DNA from: Taklimakanibacter sp050246735
GTDB lineage: Bacteria > Pseudomonadota > Alphaproteobacteria > Rhizobiales > Aestuariivirgaceae
Length of the DNA: 64,000 nt
NCBI GenBank assembly: GCA_050246735.1
Contig: JBFWVM010000006.1
Coordinates: 254,046 to 318,045, forward strand
Direction of reading: 5' to 3'
Shown here: one piece after another, positions 16,952-26,600 of the stretch
How positions within the stretch are numbered: the first letter of the stretch is position 1
Layout: the number at the start of each line of letters is the position of its first letter
Translations under genes and position numbers: made by a program
The notes under the pieces: generated by a model
Told to the model about the DNA's origin: nothing
Databases searched by the model: none
What the model saw: only the letters and a program-made list of their open reading frames with translations

Positions 16952-18376
16952 ATGGTAGGAGCGCCCATGGCCTCCTATCCGCGCGTGATTCCGCTCGTCG
17001 TCGCCTCGGCGCTGTTCATGGAGAACACCGATTCGACGATCATCGCGACCTCGCTGCCGGCCATCGCCGCCGATCTCGGCGAAGATCCCATCATCCTGAA
17101 GCTCGCCTTCACCACCTATCTGCTGGCGCTCACGGTCTTCATTCCAGTCAGCGGCTGGTGCGCCGACCGTTTCGGCGCCCGCAACGTGTTCCGCGCCGCC
17201 ATCGCGGTGTTCACCCTGGGCTCGATCGCCTGCGGCCTGTCGAACTCGCTCGAAGGGCTGATCGCGGCGCGCGCCCTCCAGGGCATCGGCGGCGCCATGA
17301 TGGTGCCGGTCGGACGCCTCATCATCCTGAGGACCGTGTCCAAGAGCGACATGGTCAATGCGCTGGCGCTGCTCACCATACCGGCATTGATGGGACCCAT
17401 CTTCGGTCCGCCGCTCGGCGGCTTCATCACCACCTTCTTCCATTGGCGCTGGATCTTCTGGATCAATGTGCCGGTCGGCCTCATCGGCCTGGCGCTGGCG
17501 ACGATCTACATGCCCGACATCCGCGAGGAGGGCGCCCCGCCGCTCGATGCGGTGGGCTTCCTGCTCTGCGGCATCGGGCTCTCGACGCTGGTGTTCGGCG
17601 CCACCGTTCTCGGGCGCGACGACGTGCTCCCGGCCCATGGCGCGCCGGCCTTGATGGGCATCGGTCTCGTATTCGCCGCCCTGTACATCCGGCATGCCAG
17701 GCGCCGCGCCCGGCCCATCCTGGATCTCAATCTCCTCAAGATCGAGACCTTTCGGTCGGGCGTCCTCGGCGGCAGCCTGTTCCGCATCGGCGTCGGCGCC
17801 ATACCCTTCCTGCTGCCGCTGATGCTGCAGCTCGGCTTCAAGCTGACGCCGTTCCAGTCGGGAAGCCTGACCTGTGCTGCGGCGCTGGGCTCGCTCACCA
17901 TGAAGTTCACCGCGGCGCGGATCCTGAAGCGCTTCGGCTTCCGCAGCGTGCTCCTGTTCAATGCCATCGTCAGCGCCGTCTCGCTCGGCGTGCAGGGGCT
18001 GTTCACGCCCGAGACGTCGCATCTCCTCATCCTCGCCGTCCTCCTCGCCGGCGGCTTCTTCCGCTCGCTGCAATTCACCTCGCTCAACGCGCTCGCCTAT
18101 TCGGACATACCGCAGCGCGAGATGGGGCCGGCGACCAGCTTCTATGCCGTGGCCCAGCAGCTTTCGCTGGCGACCGGCGTCGTCTGCGCCGCCTCGGTGC
18201 TCGAATTCGCGCAATATCTGCGGGGCGACGTCATGCTGACGGTGAACGACTTCGCCTATGCCTTCTTCGCCGTGGCGCTGGTCAGCGCCCTCTCCGTGCT
18301 CCTGCATCTGAACCTCGCTCCGGATGCGGGAGCGGAAGTGTCGGGGCGCAGGATACCGGTGAAGACCGAAGCCTGA
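16952..18376 (+). CDS. MFS multidrug exporter, DHA2 (14-helix) type
   Basis: A 474-residue inner-membrane antiporter. The start region MENTDSTIIATSLPAIAADL is the helix-1 signature of the DHA2/EmrB group; helices 2-3 carry GWCADRFGARNVFRAAIAVF (motif A) and helix 5 has a GP-rich motif C (GPIFGPPLGGFITT). It should expel hydrophobic compounds using the proton gradient. No membrane-fusion partner (EmrA-like) is nearby. In-frame ATG at 16967 is an alternative start. A dispersed palindrome lies after its stop. Confidence 0.92.
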   Translation: MVGAPMASYPRVIPLVVASALFMENTDSTIIATSLPAIAADLGEDPIILKLAFTTYLLALTVFIPVSGWCADRFGARNVFRAAIAVFTLGSIACGLSNSLEGLIAARALQGIGGAMMVPVGRLIILRTVSKSDMVNALALLTIPALMGPIFGPPLGGFITTFFHWRWIFWINVPVGLIGLALATIYMPDIREEGAPPLDAVGFLLCGIGLSTLVFGATVLGRDDVLPAHGAPALMGIGLVFAALYIRHARRRARPILDLNLLKIETFRSGVLGGSLFRIGVGAIPFLLPLMLQLGFKLTPFQSGSLTCAAALGSLTMKFTAARILKRFGFRSVLLFNAIVSAVSLGVQGLFTPETSHLLILAVLLAGGFFRSLQFTSLNALAYSDIPQREMGPATSFYAVAQQLSLATGVVCAASVLEFAQYLRGDVMLTVNDFAYAFFAVALVSALSVLLHLNLAPDAGAEVSGRRIPVKTEA

Positions 18377-18407
18377 GCGAAGCAAGTCCACTTCGCCGGG
18401 ATGCGCG

Positions 18408-18466
18408 CTAGAGCGCCGCATCGGCTTGCCCGAAAACCGCGTACACTTCTCGGGCCGATGCTCTAG
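18408..18466. repeat. Dispersed palindrome (CTAGAGC...GCTCTAG), copy 1
   Basis: Bounded by CTAGAGC and GCTCTAG, with an inner stem GCATCGGC (18418-18425)/GCCGATGC (18454-18461) and a further CCCGAAAA...TCTCGGG pairing around a central GCGTACACTT. A near-identical unit lies at 34050-34098. This palindrome class is widespread in Hyphomicrobiales. Its right end supplies the stop codon of the helicase gene (TAG, read on the minus strand at 18465-18463). Confidence 0.88.
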
Positions 18467-20808
18467 GCGGGCTCGACGAAGGAGTCGAGCACGCGCTTCT
18501 CGCCGGCCTTGTCGAAATCGATGGTGAGCTTGTTGCCGTCGACATGGGTGACACGGCCATAGCCGAATTTCTGGTGGAAGACGCGGGCGCCGCGCGCGAT
18601 GTTCTTGCCCTCGGTCTCGCGCGCCACGAGCTGGCCTTCGATGATGTGAGGAGCCGAACGCATCGCCTCGCCACGGGCATAGGCGCGCTGTGCGCGCTGC
18701 CAGCCCGGCGTCTCGTAGGTGTTGGAGAAGGGCGTGGTCCGCTCCTCGAAGCGGCTTGCGCCATAGGACCCGATGCCGTAGCCGCCATAGGAATTCGACA
18801 TCGGCGAGATCTCGACATGGGCCTCCGGCAATTCGTCGACGAAGCGCGAGGGCAGGCTCGACTGCCAGAGATTGCGGACGCGGCGGTTCTGGGCGAAGGA
18901 GATGGTGGCGCGGCGCTTGGCGCGGGTGATGCCGACATAAGCGAGGCGCCGCTCCTCCTCGAGGCCGGCGCGGCCCTTCTCGTCGAGCGAGCGCTGGTGC
19001 GGGAACAGGCCTTCCTCCCAGCCGGGCAGGAAGACGGTGCCGAATTCGAGGCCCTTGGCCGAATGCAGGGTCATGATGTTGACCTTGTCTTCGCCGGTGC
19101 CCGAATCGGTGTCCATCACGAGCGCGATGTGCTCGAGGAAGCCGGCCATGGTCTCGAACTCGCCCATCGAGCGCACGAGCTCCTTCAGGTTCTCGAGCCG
19201 TCCCTGCGCTTCGGGACTCTTGTCGTTCTGCCACATGGCGGTGTAGCCCGATTCATCGAGGATGATCTCGGCGAGCTCGACATGCGGCAATCCCGAGAGC
19301 GCCTGGCGCCAGCGCGCGAAGGATGAGAGCAGGTCGCGCAGCGCGTTTCGCGTCTTGCCCGGCAATTCGTCCGTCCGGCTCACGACCTCGGCCGCGCGAT
19401 AGAGCGACACGCCGTCGCGGCGGGCGAACTCGTGCAGGCGCTTGACGGACGTGTCGCCGATGCCGCGCTTCGGCACGTTGACGATGCGCTCGAAAGCGAG
19501 ATCGTTGTCGGGAGACGCCGTGACCTTGAAATAGGCGAGCGCATCGCGGACTTCCTGGCGCTCGTAGAAGCGCGGACCGCCGATGACCCGATAGGGAACG
19601 CCCAGAGTGATGAAGCGGTCCTCGAAGGCGCGCATCTGGAAAGAGGCGCGCACCAGGATGGCCATGTCGTTGAGCCTCTCGCCCTTGCGCTGCAGGCTCT
19701 CGATGTCGTCGCCGACGGCGCGGGCTTCCTCGTCGCCGTCCCAGTGCGAGCGCAGGGTCAGCTGCTCGCCGTCCTCGCGCTCGGTCCTGAGCGTCTTGCC
19801 GAGACGGCTCTCGTTCCTGGCGATGAGGCCCGAGGCAGCGCCCAGGATCTGCGGCGTCGAGCGGTAGTTGCGCTCGAGCCTGATCACCCTGGCGCCGGGG
19901 AAATCCTTCTCGAAGCGCAGGATGTTGTCGACCTCGGCGCCGCGCCAGCCGTAGATCGACTGGTCGTCGTCGCCGACGCAGCAGATGTTCCTGTGGCCCT
20001 GGGCGAGCAGCCGCAGCCACAGATACTGCGCGACATTGGTGTCCTGATACTCGTCGACCAGCATGTACTTGAAGCGCCGCTGATACTCCTTGAGCACGTC
20101 GGGATGGTCCTGGAAGATGTGCAGGACCTCGAGCAGGAGGTCGCCGAAATCGACGGCATTCACCACCCTGAGCCGGGCCTGGTACTCGGCATAGAGCTCG
20201 GCGCCCCGGCCATTGGCGAAACCATGCGCTTCGCCGGCGGGCACGCGCGCCGGCAGGAGTCCGCGGTTCTTCCAATTGTCGATCAGCGAGGCGAGCTGGC
20301 GGGCGGGCCAGCGCTTCTCGTCGATACCGGACGCCTCGATGACCTGCTTGAGAAGGCGGATCTGGTCGTCGGTGTCGAGGATGGAGAAGCCGGATTTGAG
20401 GCCGGCGAGCGCGGCATGCGAACGCAGGATCTTGACTCCGATGGCATGGAACGTGCCGAGCCACGTCATGCCCTCGACGACGCCGCCGATCAGATGGCCG
20501 ATGCGCTCCTTCATCTCGCGCGCCGCCTTGTTGGTGAAGGTGACGCACAGGATCTGTCCGGGCCAGGCGCGGCCGGTGGCCAGGATATGGGCGAGCCTGG
20601 TGGTCAGCACCCGGGTCTTGCCGGTGCCGGCGCCGGCGAGCACGAGGAGAGGGCCGTCGGTGGTCTCGACGGCGGCGCGCTGCTCCGGATTGAGGCCCTC
20701 GAGGTAGGGCGCCTCGACGCCGGCGAGCGCGCGCGCCGCCAGCCCGCCCGGCTTGCGCGGTGCCGGGGCCTCGTCAAAATCACCGATATCTACAGGGCGT
20801 GAAGACAT
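18463..20808 (-). CDS. uvrD: UvrD/PcrA-type superfamily 1 DNA helicase
   Basis: A 781-residue 3'-5' DNA helicase for nucleotide-excision and mismatch repair and clearance of stalled complexes. Motifs: GAGTGKTRVLTTRLAHIL (Walker A), FTNKAAREMKER (Ia), YMLVDEYQDTNVAQY (II), CCVGDDDQSIYGWRGAE (III), VIRLERNYRSTPQILGAA (IV), IMTLHSAKGLEFGTVFLPGW (V), LAYVGITRAKRRATISFA (VI). The last ~45 residues (GARVFHQKFGYGRVTHVDGN...) form the Tudor-like domain that in PcrA/UvrD contacts RNA polymerase. The ATG at 20808 is preferred; an upstream in-frame start at 20853 adds 15 atypical residues. Confidence 0.95.
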   Translation of the reverse strand: MSSRPVDIGDFDEAPAPRKPGGLAARALAGVEAPYLEGLNPEQRAAVETTDGPLLVLAGAGTGKTRVLTTRLAHILATGRAWPGQILCVTFTNKAAREMKERIGHLIGGVVEGMTWLGTFHAIGVKILRSHAALAGLKSGFSILDTDDQIRLLKQVIEASGIDEKRWPARQLASLIDNWKNRGLLPARVPAGEAHGFANGRGAELYAEYQARLRVVNAVDFGDLLLEVLHIFQDHPDVLKEYQRRFKYMLVDEYQDTNVAQYLWLRLLAQGHRNICCVGDDDQSIYGWRGAEVDNILRFEKDFPGARVIRLERNYRSTPQILGAASGLIARNESRLGKTLRTEREDGEQLTLRSHWDGDEEARAVGDDIESLQRKGERLNDMAILVRASFQMRAFEDRFITLGVPYRVIGGPRFYERQEVRDALAYFKVTASPDNDLAFERIVNVPKRGIGDTSVKRLHEFARRDGVSLYRAAEVVSRTDELPGKTRNALRDLLSSFARWRQALSGLPHVELAEIILDESGYTAMWQNDKSPEAQGRLENLKELVRSMGEFETMAGFLEHIALVMDTDSGTGEDKVNIMTLHSAKGLEFGTVFLPGWEEGLFPHQRSLDEKGRAGLEEERRLAYVGITRAKRRATISFAQNRRVRNLWQSSLPSRFVDELPEAHVEISPMSNSYGGYGIGSYGASRFEERTTPFSNTYETPGWQRAQRAYARGEAMRSAPHIIEGQLVARETEGKNIARGARVFHQKFGYGRVTHVDGNKLTIDFDKAGEKRVLDSFVEPA

Positions 20809-20911
20809 GACTGGGGGTGCGAATCCTCGAAGTTTCGCACCCTTATATAGCAACTCGCCGGCAGATCACGAATTTGGCCGCGGCGGGGCGCGGAAAACCC
20901 GCGATCCGGCG

Positions 20912-21094
20912 TCAATGGAGGCTGTTGCCCTTCAGGTCGGCAAGCGCGGTCTGCACGTTCCGCCAGGTCTTCGCGGTGCGCTCGGCCCCATATTTCACGC
21001 AAATGCGTTCATGGACGGCCGCCTCTTCCTCAGCCTTCGCGCCATGGACCACGAGGAGTTGGCGCGCGAATTCGATGATGGTTGCTTGCTGCAT
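20912..21094 (-). CDS. Small conserved 60-residue protein, paralogue 1
   Basis: A 60-residue, probably helical protein beginning MQQATIIEFARQLLVVHGAK and containing AKTWRNVQTALADL. GGGAGG lies five bases before the ATG. It aligns end to end without gaps with the 60-residue protein at 21368: shared positions include ARQL, HG/RGE, EEAA/LEAA, and W-R-x-(V/I)-Q-(T/S)-AL. I have seen such short proteins in rhizobial genomes without function. Both read on the same strand with a terminator between them. Confidence 0.75.
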   Translation of the reverse strand: MQQATIIEFARQLLVVHGAKAEEEAAVHERICVKYGAERTAKTWRNVQTALADLKGNSLH

Positions 21095-21257
21095 GCCGAC
21101 CTCCCTGTTTTGCGTTGATAGCGAGACTTATGCCCGGCGAATGCGTCGAGAATATTGCAGCCGCAAGGCAAGACGATTTTTTGTGCCATGAATTTCAGTC
21201 AAATGCAGCGACGTGAAAATTTTCGCGCCACGCGAGTGAAATAAATTTCATACCATT

Positions 21258-21294
21258 AAAAAAGCCGCCCATCTGCGGCCCCGCTCGTGGCGGC
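21258..21294 (-). terminator. Candidate Rho-independent terminator after the 21368 gene
   Basis: On the minus strand, GCCGCC (21294-21289) pairs with GGCGGC (21269-21264), with a GGCCGC-containing loop, followed directly by TTTTTT (21263-21258). It lies 74 bp downstream of the stop of paralogue 2 and would keep the two small genes in separate transcripts. Confidence 0.6.
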
Positions 21295-21367
21295 CCTCCC
21301 CGAAAATGGGGAGGGACTCATATGCGGAAAGGCGCTTTCCTTCTGCTCTCGATCTCAGTCCGGCCGG

Positions 21368-21550
21368 TCAGCTGACATGCGGCGACTGCATCGTGGTCAG
21401 CGCCGACTGGATGCGGCGCCAGTTCGCCGCCGCCTCGCAATCGCCCTTGGCCTCACAAGCCGTCGCGCGCTGGGCGGCTTCCAGCACGGCCCGCTCGCCG
21501 CGCACTTCATGAAGTTGTCGTGCATAGTCCAGGATCTCGAGAGCTTGCAT
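21368..21550 (-). CDS. Small conserved 60-residue protein, paralogue 2
   Basis: A 60-residue protein starting MQALEILDYARQLHEVRGER and ending ANWRRIQSALTTMQSPHVS. It is the same length as the protein at 20912 and aligns with it throughout, so the two probably arose by local duplication. GGAG lies eight bases before the ATG. Two cysteines (residues 32 and 38) differ from the single cysteine of its paralogue. Function unknown. Confidence 0.75.
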   Translation of the reverse strand: MQALEILDYARQLHEVRGERAVLEAAQRATACEAKGDCEAAANWRRIQSALTTMQSPHVS

Positions 21551-21631
21551 CGTCTCATCTCCATAATATTAGAGGCCGTCCCTGGAGCCCCGGACAATCA
21601 AAGGCAAATGCGCGCACAATGTGGCGGAAGG

Positions 21632-22132
21632 CTATTTTTTCGGGATGCCGATGCGGTGCCCGACCTGCGGCGGAATCGGCAGGCAAGCATGCGCCTCACG
21701 CATCGCCTCGATGTTGGCGAGCACGTCCGGCGGAAAGGGCGTCGACTTGCGCAGGCCCATGTCGACATGGATGATGATGATCTCGTTGGTGGCGGCGATC
21801 CAGCCTTGCATCGCCTGGCGCATCAGCACCACATAGTGGACGCGCTTGGCGTCATGGTCGAGAAACTGGGTGTCGACCCTGACGGCGTCGCCCGCATGGA
21901 GCTCGCGCAGATAAGTCAGATGCGCCTCGAGGGTGAAGAAGGAGCAATTGGTCCTTTTCACGTAAGAGGCGCCGAGGCCGACGGCCTCGAAAGCCTCCTC
22001 GCCGGCCCGGTCGAAGAGCACATTGTAGTAAGCCATGTTGAAATGGCCGTTATAGTCGGTCCACTGATCCTCGATCCGGTGGACGGAACTGGTGAAAGGC
22101 GCGGGATAGGTCATCGGCGGTGGAATTTGCAC
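21632..22132 (-). CDS. Hotdog-fold acyl-CoA thioesterase
   Basis: A 166-residue protein of the 4-hydroxybenzoyl-CoA thioesterase-like group. It shows QWTDYNGHFNMAYYNVLFDR, in which the Asp/Asn-rich loop and His-Phe-Asn-Met are typical of the catalytic region, followed by TYLRELHAGDAVRVDTQF and MGLRKSTPFPPDV. The closest pattern I recognise is the thioesterase partner or domain of carnitine dehydrogenase (betainyl-CoA thioesterase), but no carnitine dehydrogenase is nearby. It is divergent from the FAD oxidase gene. Confidence 0.85.
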   Translation of the reverse strand: MQIPPPMTYPAPFTSSVHRIEDQWTDYNGHFNMAYYNVLFDRAGEEAFEAVGLGASYVKRTNCSFFTLEAHLTYLRELHAGDAVRVDTQFLDHDAKRVHYVVLMRQAMQGWIAATNEIIIIHVDMGLRKSTPFPPDVLANIEAMREAHACLPIPPQVGHRIGIPKK

Positions 22133-22183
22133 TTGGGAGCGGTTGGTTTAGAAGCGATAGCAGGGACTTATCACGGATGACAA

Positions 22184-23575
22184 ATGCGAGCTCTTAAGAA
22201 GAACAGCGTGATCCAGGCGGTGGCCGAGGTCAAAGCGCTCCTCGGCGACCGGCTGTCGACCGCCCAGGCCGTGCGCGAGCAGCACGGCAAGGACCAGACC
22301 TGGGCGCCGGGAGCGCCGCCCGACGCCGTGGCTTTCGTCAGATCGACCGCGGAGGTGCAGCGCATCGTCGCCGTCTGCGCCCATTACGAGACACCGGTGA
22401 TCGCCTACGGCACGGGCACATCCCTCGAAGGCCATTTTTCCGCGCTTTATGGCGGCATCTCGGTCGACCTCTCGGCGATGAACCGGGTGCTGGAAGTCAA
22501 CGCCGAAGACCTCGACGCGAAGGTCGAGGCGGGGGTGACGCGCAAGGCGCTCAACAGCCATCTGCGCGACAAGGGGCTGTTCTTCCCCATCGATCCGGGC
22601 GCCGACGCCAGCATCGGCGGCATGGCGGCGACCCGCGCCTCGGGGACCAATGCGGTGCGCTACGGCACCATGCGGGAGAACGTCCTCAATCTGACCGCCG
22701 TCCTCGCCAATGGCGAGGTGGTCCATACCGCCAGGCGGGCCAAGAAGTCGTCGGCGGGCTATGACCTCACCCGCCTCCTGGTCGGTTCGGAGGGAACCCT
22801 CGGCATCATCACCGAGGTGGGGGTGAGGCTCTATGGCATCCCCGAATCGATCGCCGCCGGCGTCTGCCCGTTCCCGTCCGTCGACGCCGCCTGCCAGGCG
22901 GTGATCCAGACGATCCAGCTCGGCATACCGGTGGCGCGCATCGAGCTCGTCGACGAGGAGCATGTGAAGGCGTTCAACGCCTATTCCAGGATCGATCTCA
23001 AGGTGGCGCCGACGCTGTTCGTCGAATTCCACGGCAGCGAGGCCGGAACCGCCGAGCAGTCCGGGCTGTTCGGCGCGATCGCGGAAGAGCTGGGCGGCGG
23101 GCCCTTCGCCTGGGCGACCAAAGAAGAGGACCGCCAGCGCCTCTGGCAGGCGCGCCACGACGCCTTCTGGGCGACGAAATCGCTGATGCCGGGCAAGGAG
23201 GCCTTCGCCACCGACGTCTGCGTGCCCATCTCGCGGCTGGCCGAATGCGTGAAGGAAACGCAGGCCGATCTCGCCGCCAACGACCTCTATGGCCCGATCG
23301 TCGGCCATGTCGGCGACGGCAATTTCCACGTGGTGCTCTATTGCGACCGCTCCGATGCGGAAGAGCTCAAGCGGGTCAAGGCCGTCTACGACCGGCTCAT
23401 CCGCCGGGCCATCGCCATGGACGGGACCTCGACCGGCGAGCATGGCATCGGCGCCGGCAAGATGGCTTTTCTCGAAGTGGAACACGGGCCGCAGGGCCTC
23501 GCCATGATGCGGCAGATCAAACGGGCCCTCGATCCCAAGAATATCCTTAACCCGGGCAAGATAGTCGCCTTATGA
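22184..23575 (+). CDS. FAD-linked oxidase, D-lactate dehydrogenase/glycolate oxidase family
   Basis: A 463-residue flavoprotein of the VAO/PCMH fold. The FAD-binding domain contains PVIAYGTGTSLEGHF, GGISVDLSAMNRVLEVN, GADASIGGMAATRASGTNAV and RYGTMRENVLNLTAVLANG; the C-terminal FAD-oxidase_C domain has GPIVGHVGDGNFHVVLYCD and the conserved GEHGIGAGK. It probably oxidises a D-2-hydroxyacid such as D-lactate and passes electrons to cytochrome or quinone. It reads toward the AsmA gene with 43 bp between. Confidence 0.9.
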   Translation: MRALKKNSVIQAVAEVKALLGDRLSTAQAVREQHGKDQTWAPGAPPDAVAFVRSTAEVQRIVAVCAHYETPVIAYGTGTSLEGHFSALYGGISVDLSAMNRVLEVNAEDLDAKVEAGVTRKALNSHLRDKGLFFPIDPGADASIGGMAATRASGTNAVRYGTMRENVLNLTAVLANGEVVHTARRAKKSSAGYDLTRLLVGSEGTLGIITEVGVRLYGIPESIAAGVCPFPSVDAACQAVIQTIQLGIPVARIELVDEEHVKAFNAYSRIDLKVAPTLFVEFHGSEAGTAEQSGLFGAIAEELGGGPFAWATKEEDRQRLWQARHDAFWATKSLMPGKEAFATDVCVPISRLAECVKETQADLAANDLYGPIVGHVGDGNFHVVLYCDRSDAEELKRVKAVYDRLIRRAIAMDGTSTGEHGIGAGKMAFLEVEHGPQGLAMMRQIKRALDPKNILNPGKIVAL

Positions 23576-23618
23576 TCGCCGCGACTGCCTGGCATGGACA
23601 GGCAGCGACAGGTACCGA

Positions 23619-26600
23619 ATGAAGCTGTGGAAATCGCCCGTACTCTATTTCGGGATAGCGCTCGTCTTGGCGGTCGCGGCAGCCTTCATCGCGCCTTATG
23701 TCATCGACTGGGGCAGCTACCGGAGCGCGATCGAGAGCTATGGCAGCAAGATGATCGGCCGCAAGGTAACGGTGAGCGGCGACATTTCCGGCCGGCTCTT
23801 TCCCTGGCCCAAGCTCTCCATCCATGACGTGAAGGTGGCCAATCCGGAAGGCTCCTACGTGCCGGATTTCATCACCGCCGAGGAGATCGACATGCGCATG
23901 ACGCTCGCCGGCCTCCTCGGCGGCGAGATCAGGGTCGAATCGATCGACGTCGTCAGGCCGGTGGTGGCCTTCGAACGGCTCGATACCGGCAAGGGAAGCT
24001 GGCATCTCCAGCCCGCCGCGGGCGCCGACGAACTGCGCCTGATCGACCGGATCAGGCTCGATCAAATCACCGTGACCGACGGCGTTGTGCATCTGATCGA
24101 CAATCGCCGCGCCGGGCGCGCGACCATCACCGGGGTCAATGCCACGCTCTCGGCGCAGAACATCGCCGGACCCTGGCGGATGCGCGGGACCGCGGCCTAT
24201 CGCGACCGGCCGGTCGAGATCGCCGTCAATACCGGCGCCTGGACGCCGGAGGCCCCCTTCAAGTTCGGCTTCCGCATCGCCTCGGCCGACGGCTCCGGCC
24301 TGGCCTACCAGTTCGACGGCGCCAACGACGGCAATCACGTGACCGGCAATCTCAAGATCCAGCCGGCGGCCAGCAGCGACGGGCGCAGCGACCCCGAAGG
24401 CCGGCTCCGGCCCATGGTGATGACGGCGCAGGTGACGTCGGATTTCGACACGGTGGCGCTCGACAAGATCGAGATCGCGCCCAGCGACGGGACCGGCGAA
24501 GGCGCCAATCTTCTCACCGGCAGCGCCGAAGTGAAGCTCGGCGCCAGCGTCGCGCTGAAGGCGGACCTGAAAGCCACGCGCTTCGATCTCGACGCCGTCG
24601 CCGGCGCCGAGGCCAGGAGGCTCCTGCGGGAAGGCGGCGGACTGGCCTTGCTCGAGAACGTCCTCGACGTCATGCCCGATGGCGTCAATATCAGCGGATC
24701 GCTCGGCGTCGCCTCGCTCGTCGTCGGCGGCGAGGCGCTCGACAATGCCCGGCTCGCCGTCGAGATGGACGGCGAGGCGATCCGCATCAAGGAACTGTCC
24801 GCCGGCATGCCCGGCCAGGCGCGCGGCCTGTTCAGCGGAGTCTTCGTCGTCACCGATTCGGGCCCGCAGCTCGCGGGCGATCTCGCGGGTGAGGCCGGGA
24901 GCCTGCGTGATTTCGTGTCATGGGCGTGGCCCGAGGGCCGCGACGACATCGCCCGGATATGGACCGGAAGCCGGGGCCGGCTCAAGCTCCAGACCCGCCT
25001 CGATGCGACCAGCGGGGAGATCCGCTTCCAGGAGATGAACTACCAGATCGACGAATCGCTGGGCAGCGGCGGACTCACCATCGGCTTCGGCAAAAGGCCG
25101 TCGCTCGATGTGAGGCTCGATGCCTCGGCCCTCGATCTCGACCGCTTCATGCCCAATGGCATCGGCGGCGGCGGGTGGGTCGGGACCGCCGGCTTGGTCG
25201 CGCAATGGGCCGAGAGGAACGACCTGCGTCTCGCTCTGCAATCCGGCAAGGTGCTGCTCAACGGCGTCGATGCCCGCGACGTCGCCATCGACATCGCGGC
25301 GCTCGACGGCAGCATCGATCTCAAGACCGTCGAGATCGGCGATGTGGGCGACGCCAGGCTCGAGATCAGCGGACTGCTCGCGCCGACCGAAACCGGGAGC
25401 CGGGGCACGGTGTCGACCAGCGTCACCGCGGACGATCCGCGCAGCCTGCTGCAGCTGCTCGGCCTCTATCCGAAGGACAGCGAGCCGGTCTGGTCGGAAG
25501 CCGTGGGCAAGACCGATCTCACCATCACCGCGGATCTGAAGCCCGATGCCGGGGGCCAGTCCGCGACTTACCGGCTCGCCGGCAAGACTGGCGATATCGA
25601 TATCGACGCCAATCTGGCGGCCGCCGGGAAGGGCGATCTTCTGGCGAGCGAGATCAGCGGCGCCGTCACCTTGCGCAGCGCCACCGGCGCCGGCCTCCTC
25701 AAGCTCATCGGTCTCAGGCCGGTGGCCGATGAAAGCGGTGCCGGGAAGATCGCCTTGACGCTCACCGGATCGCTGGCCAACGGCCTGGTCGCCGACGTGG
25801 AGAGCGAGGTGTTCGGCGCCAAAGCCCAGTTCCAGGGCAAATTCCAGCGCGCCGACGGCGTAATCGCCGGCACCGGGCGGGGTGGGATCTTCAGCGAGCG
25901 GCCGGAAGGCCTGTTCGTCGCGGCGGGCATTGCCGGCTATGCCGGCGGACCGCTGTCGGTCGAATCCGACGTCGAGATCGCCGGGCCCAAGATCTCGCTT
26001 CCCAATGTGCAGGGCTTCGCCGCGGGCGCGCCGTTCAAAGGCACGCTCACGCTGGAGGGCGGCAAGCGGATCAAGGGCGAGTTCGCGACTGGTGCCGTCT
26101 CCTTCGCGCGTCTGTTCGGGCTCGTCTTCATGCCGTGGGACGGGCGGGCGGTCGACCTCGAGCTCCCCTTCGCCGCCATGCCGGCCGGAGGCCTCACCGG
26201 CGAAGTGTGGATCAAGCCCGACCATCTCGAGGTGTTCGACGGGCTTACGGTGAAGGAGACGCAGATCGGCATCAGCGTCGGACCCGAGGAGATGCGGCTC
26301 GCCGCTTTCGGCAAGAGCGATCTCGGAGGCGATGTCGCGATCGAGATCGGCGCCAGGCCGCAGGGCGGCGGCAAGGCGGTGGACGGGCGTCTCGTCCTGC
26401 CGATCGATCTGGGCCGCAGCCTGAAGGACAGGAATGGCGGCAAGGTCGCGTCGGGGCTGGTCAAGCTGTCGGTCAAGGCTTCGGGCAGCGGGCGCACGCC
26501 GGGCGCCGTCCTCGCCAGCCTCAAGGGCTCGGGAAGTTATGACGTGTCGGGCCTGACGCTCGCCAACATCAATCCCGAACGCTTCGTCGGTCTGGCCAAA

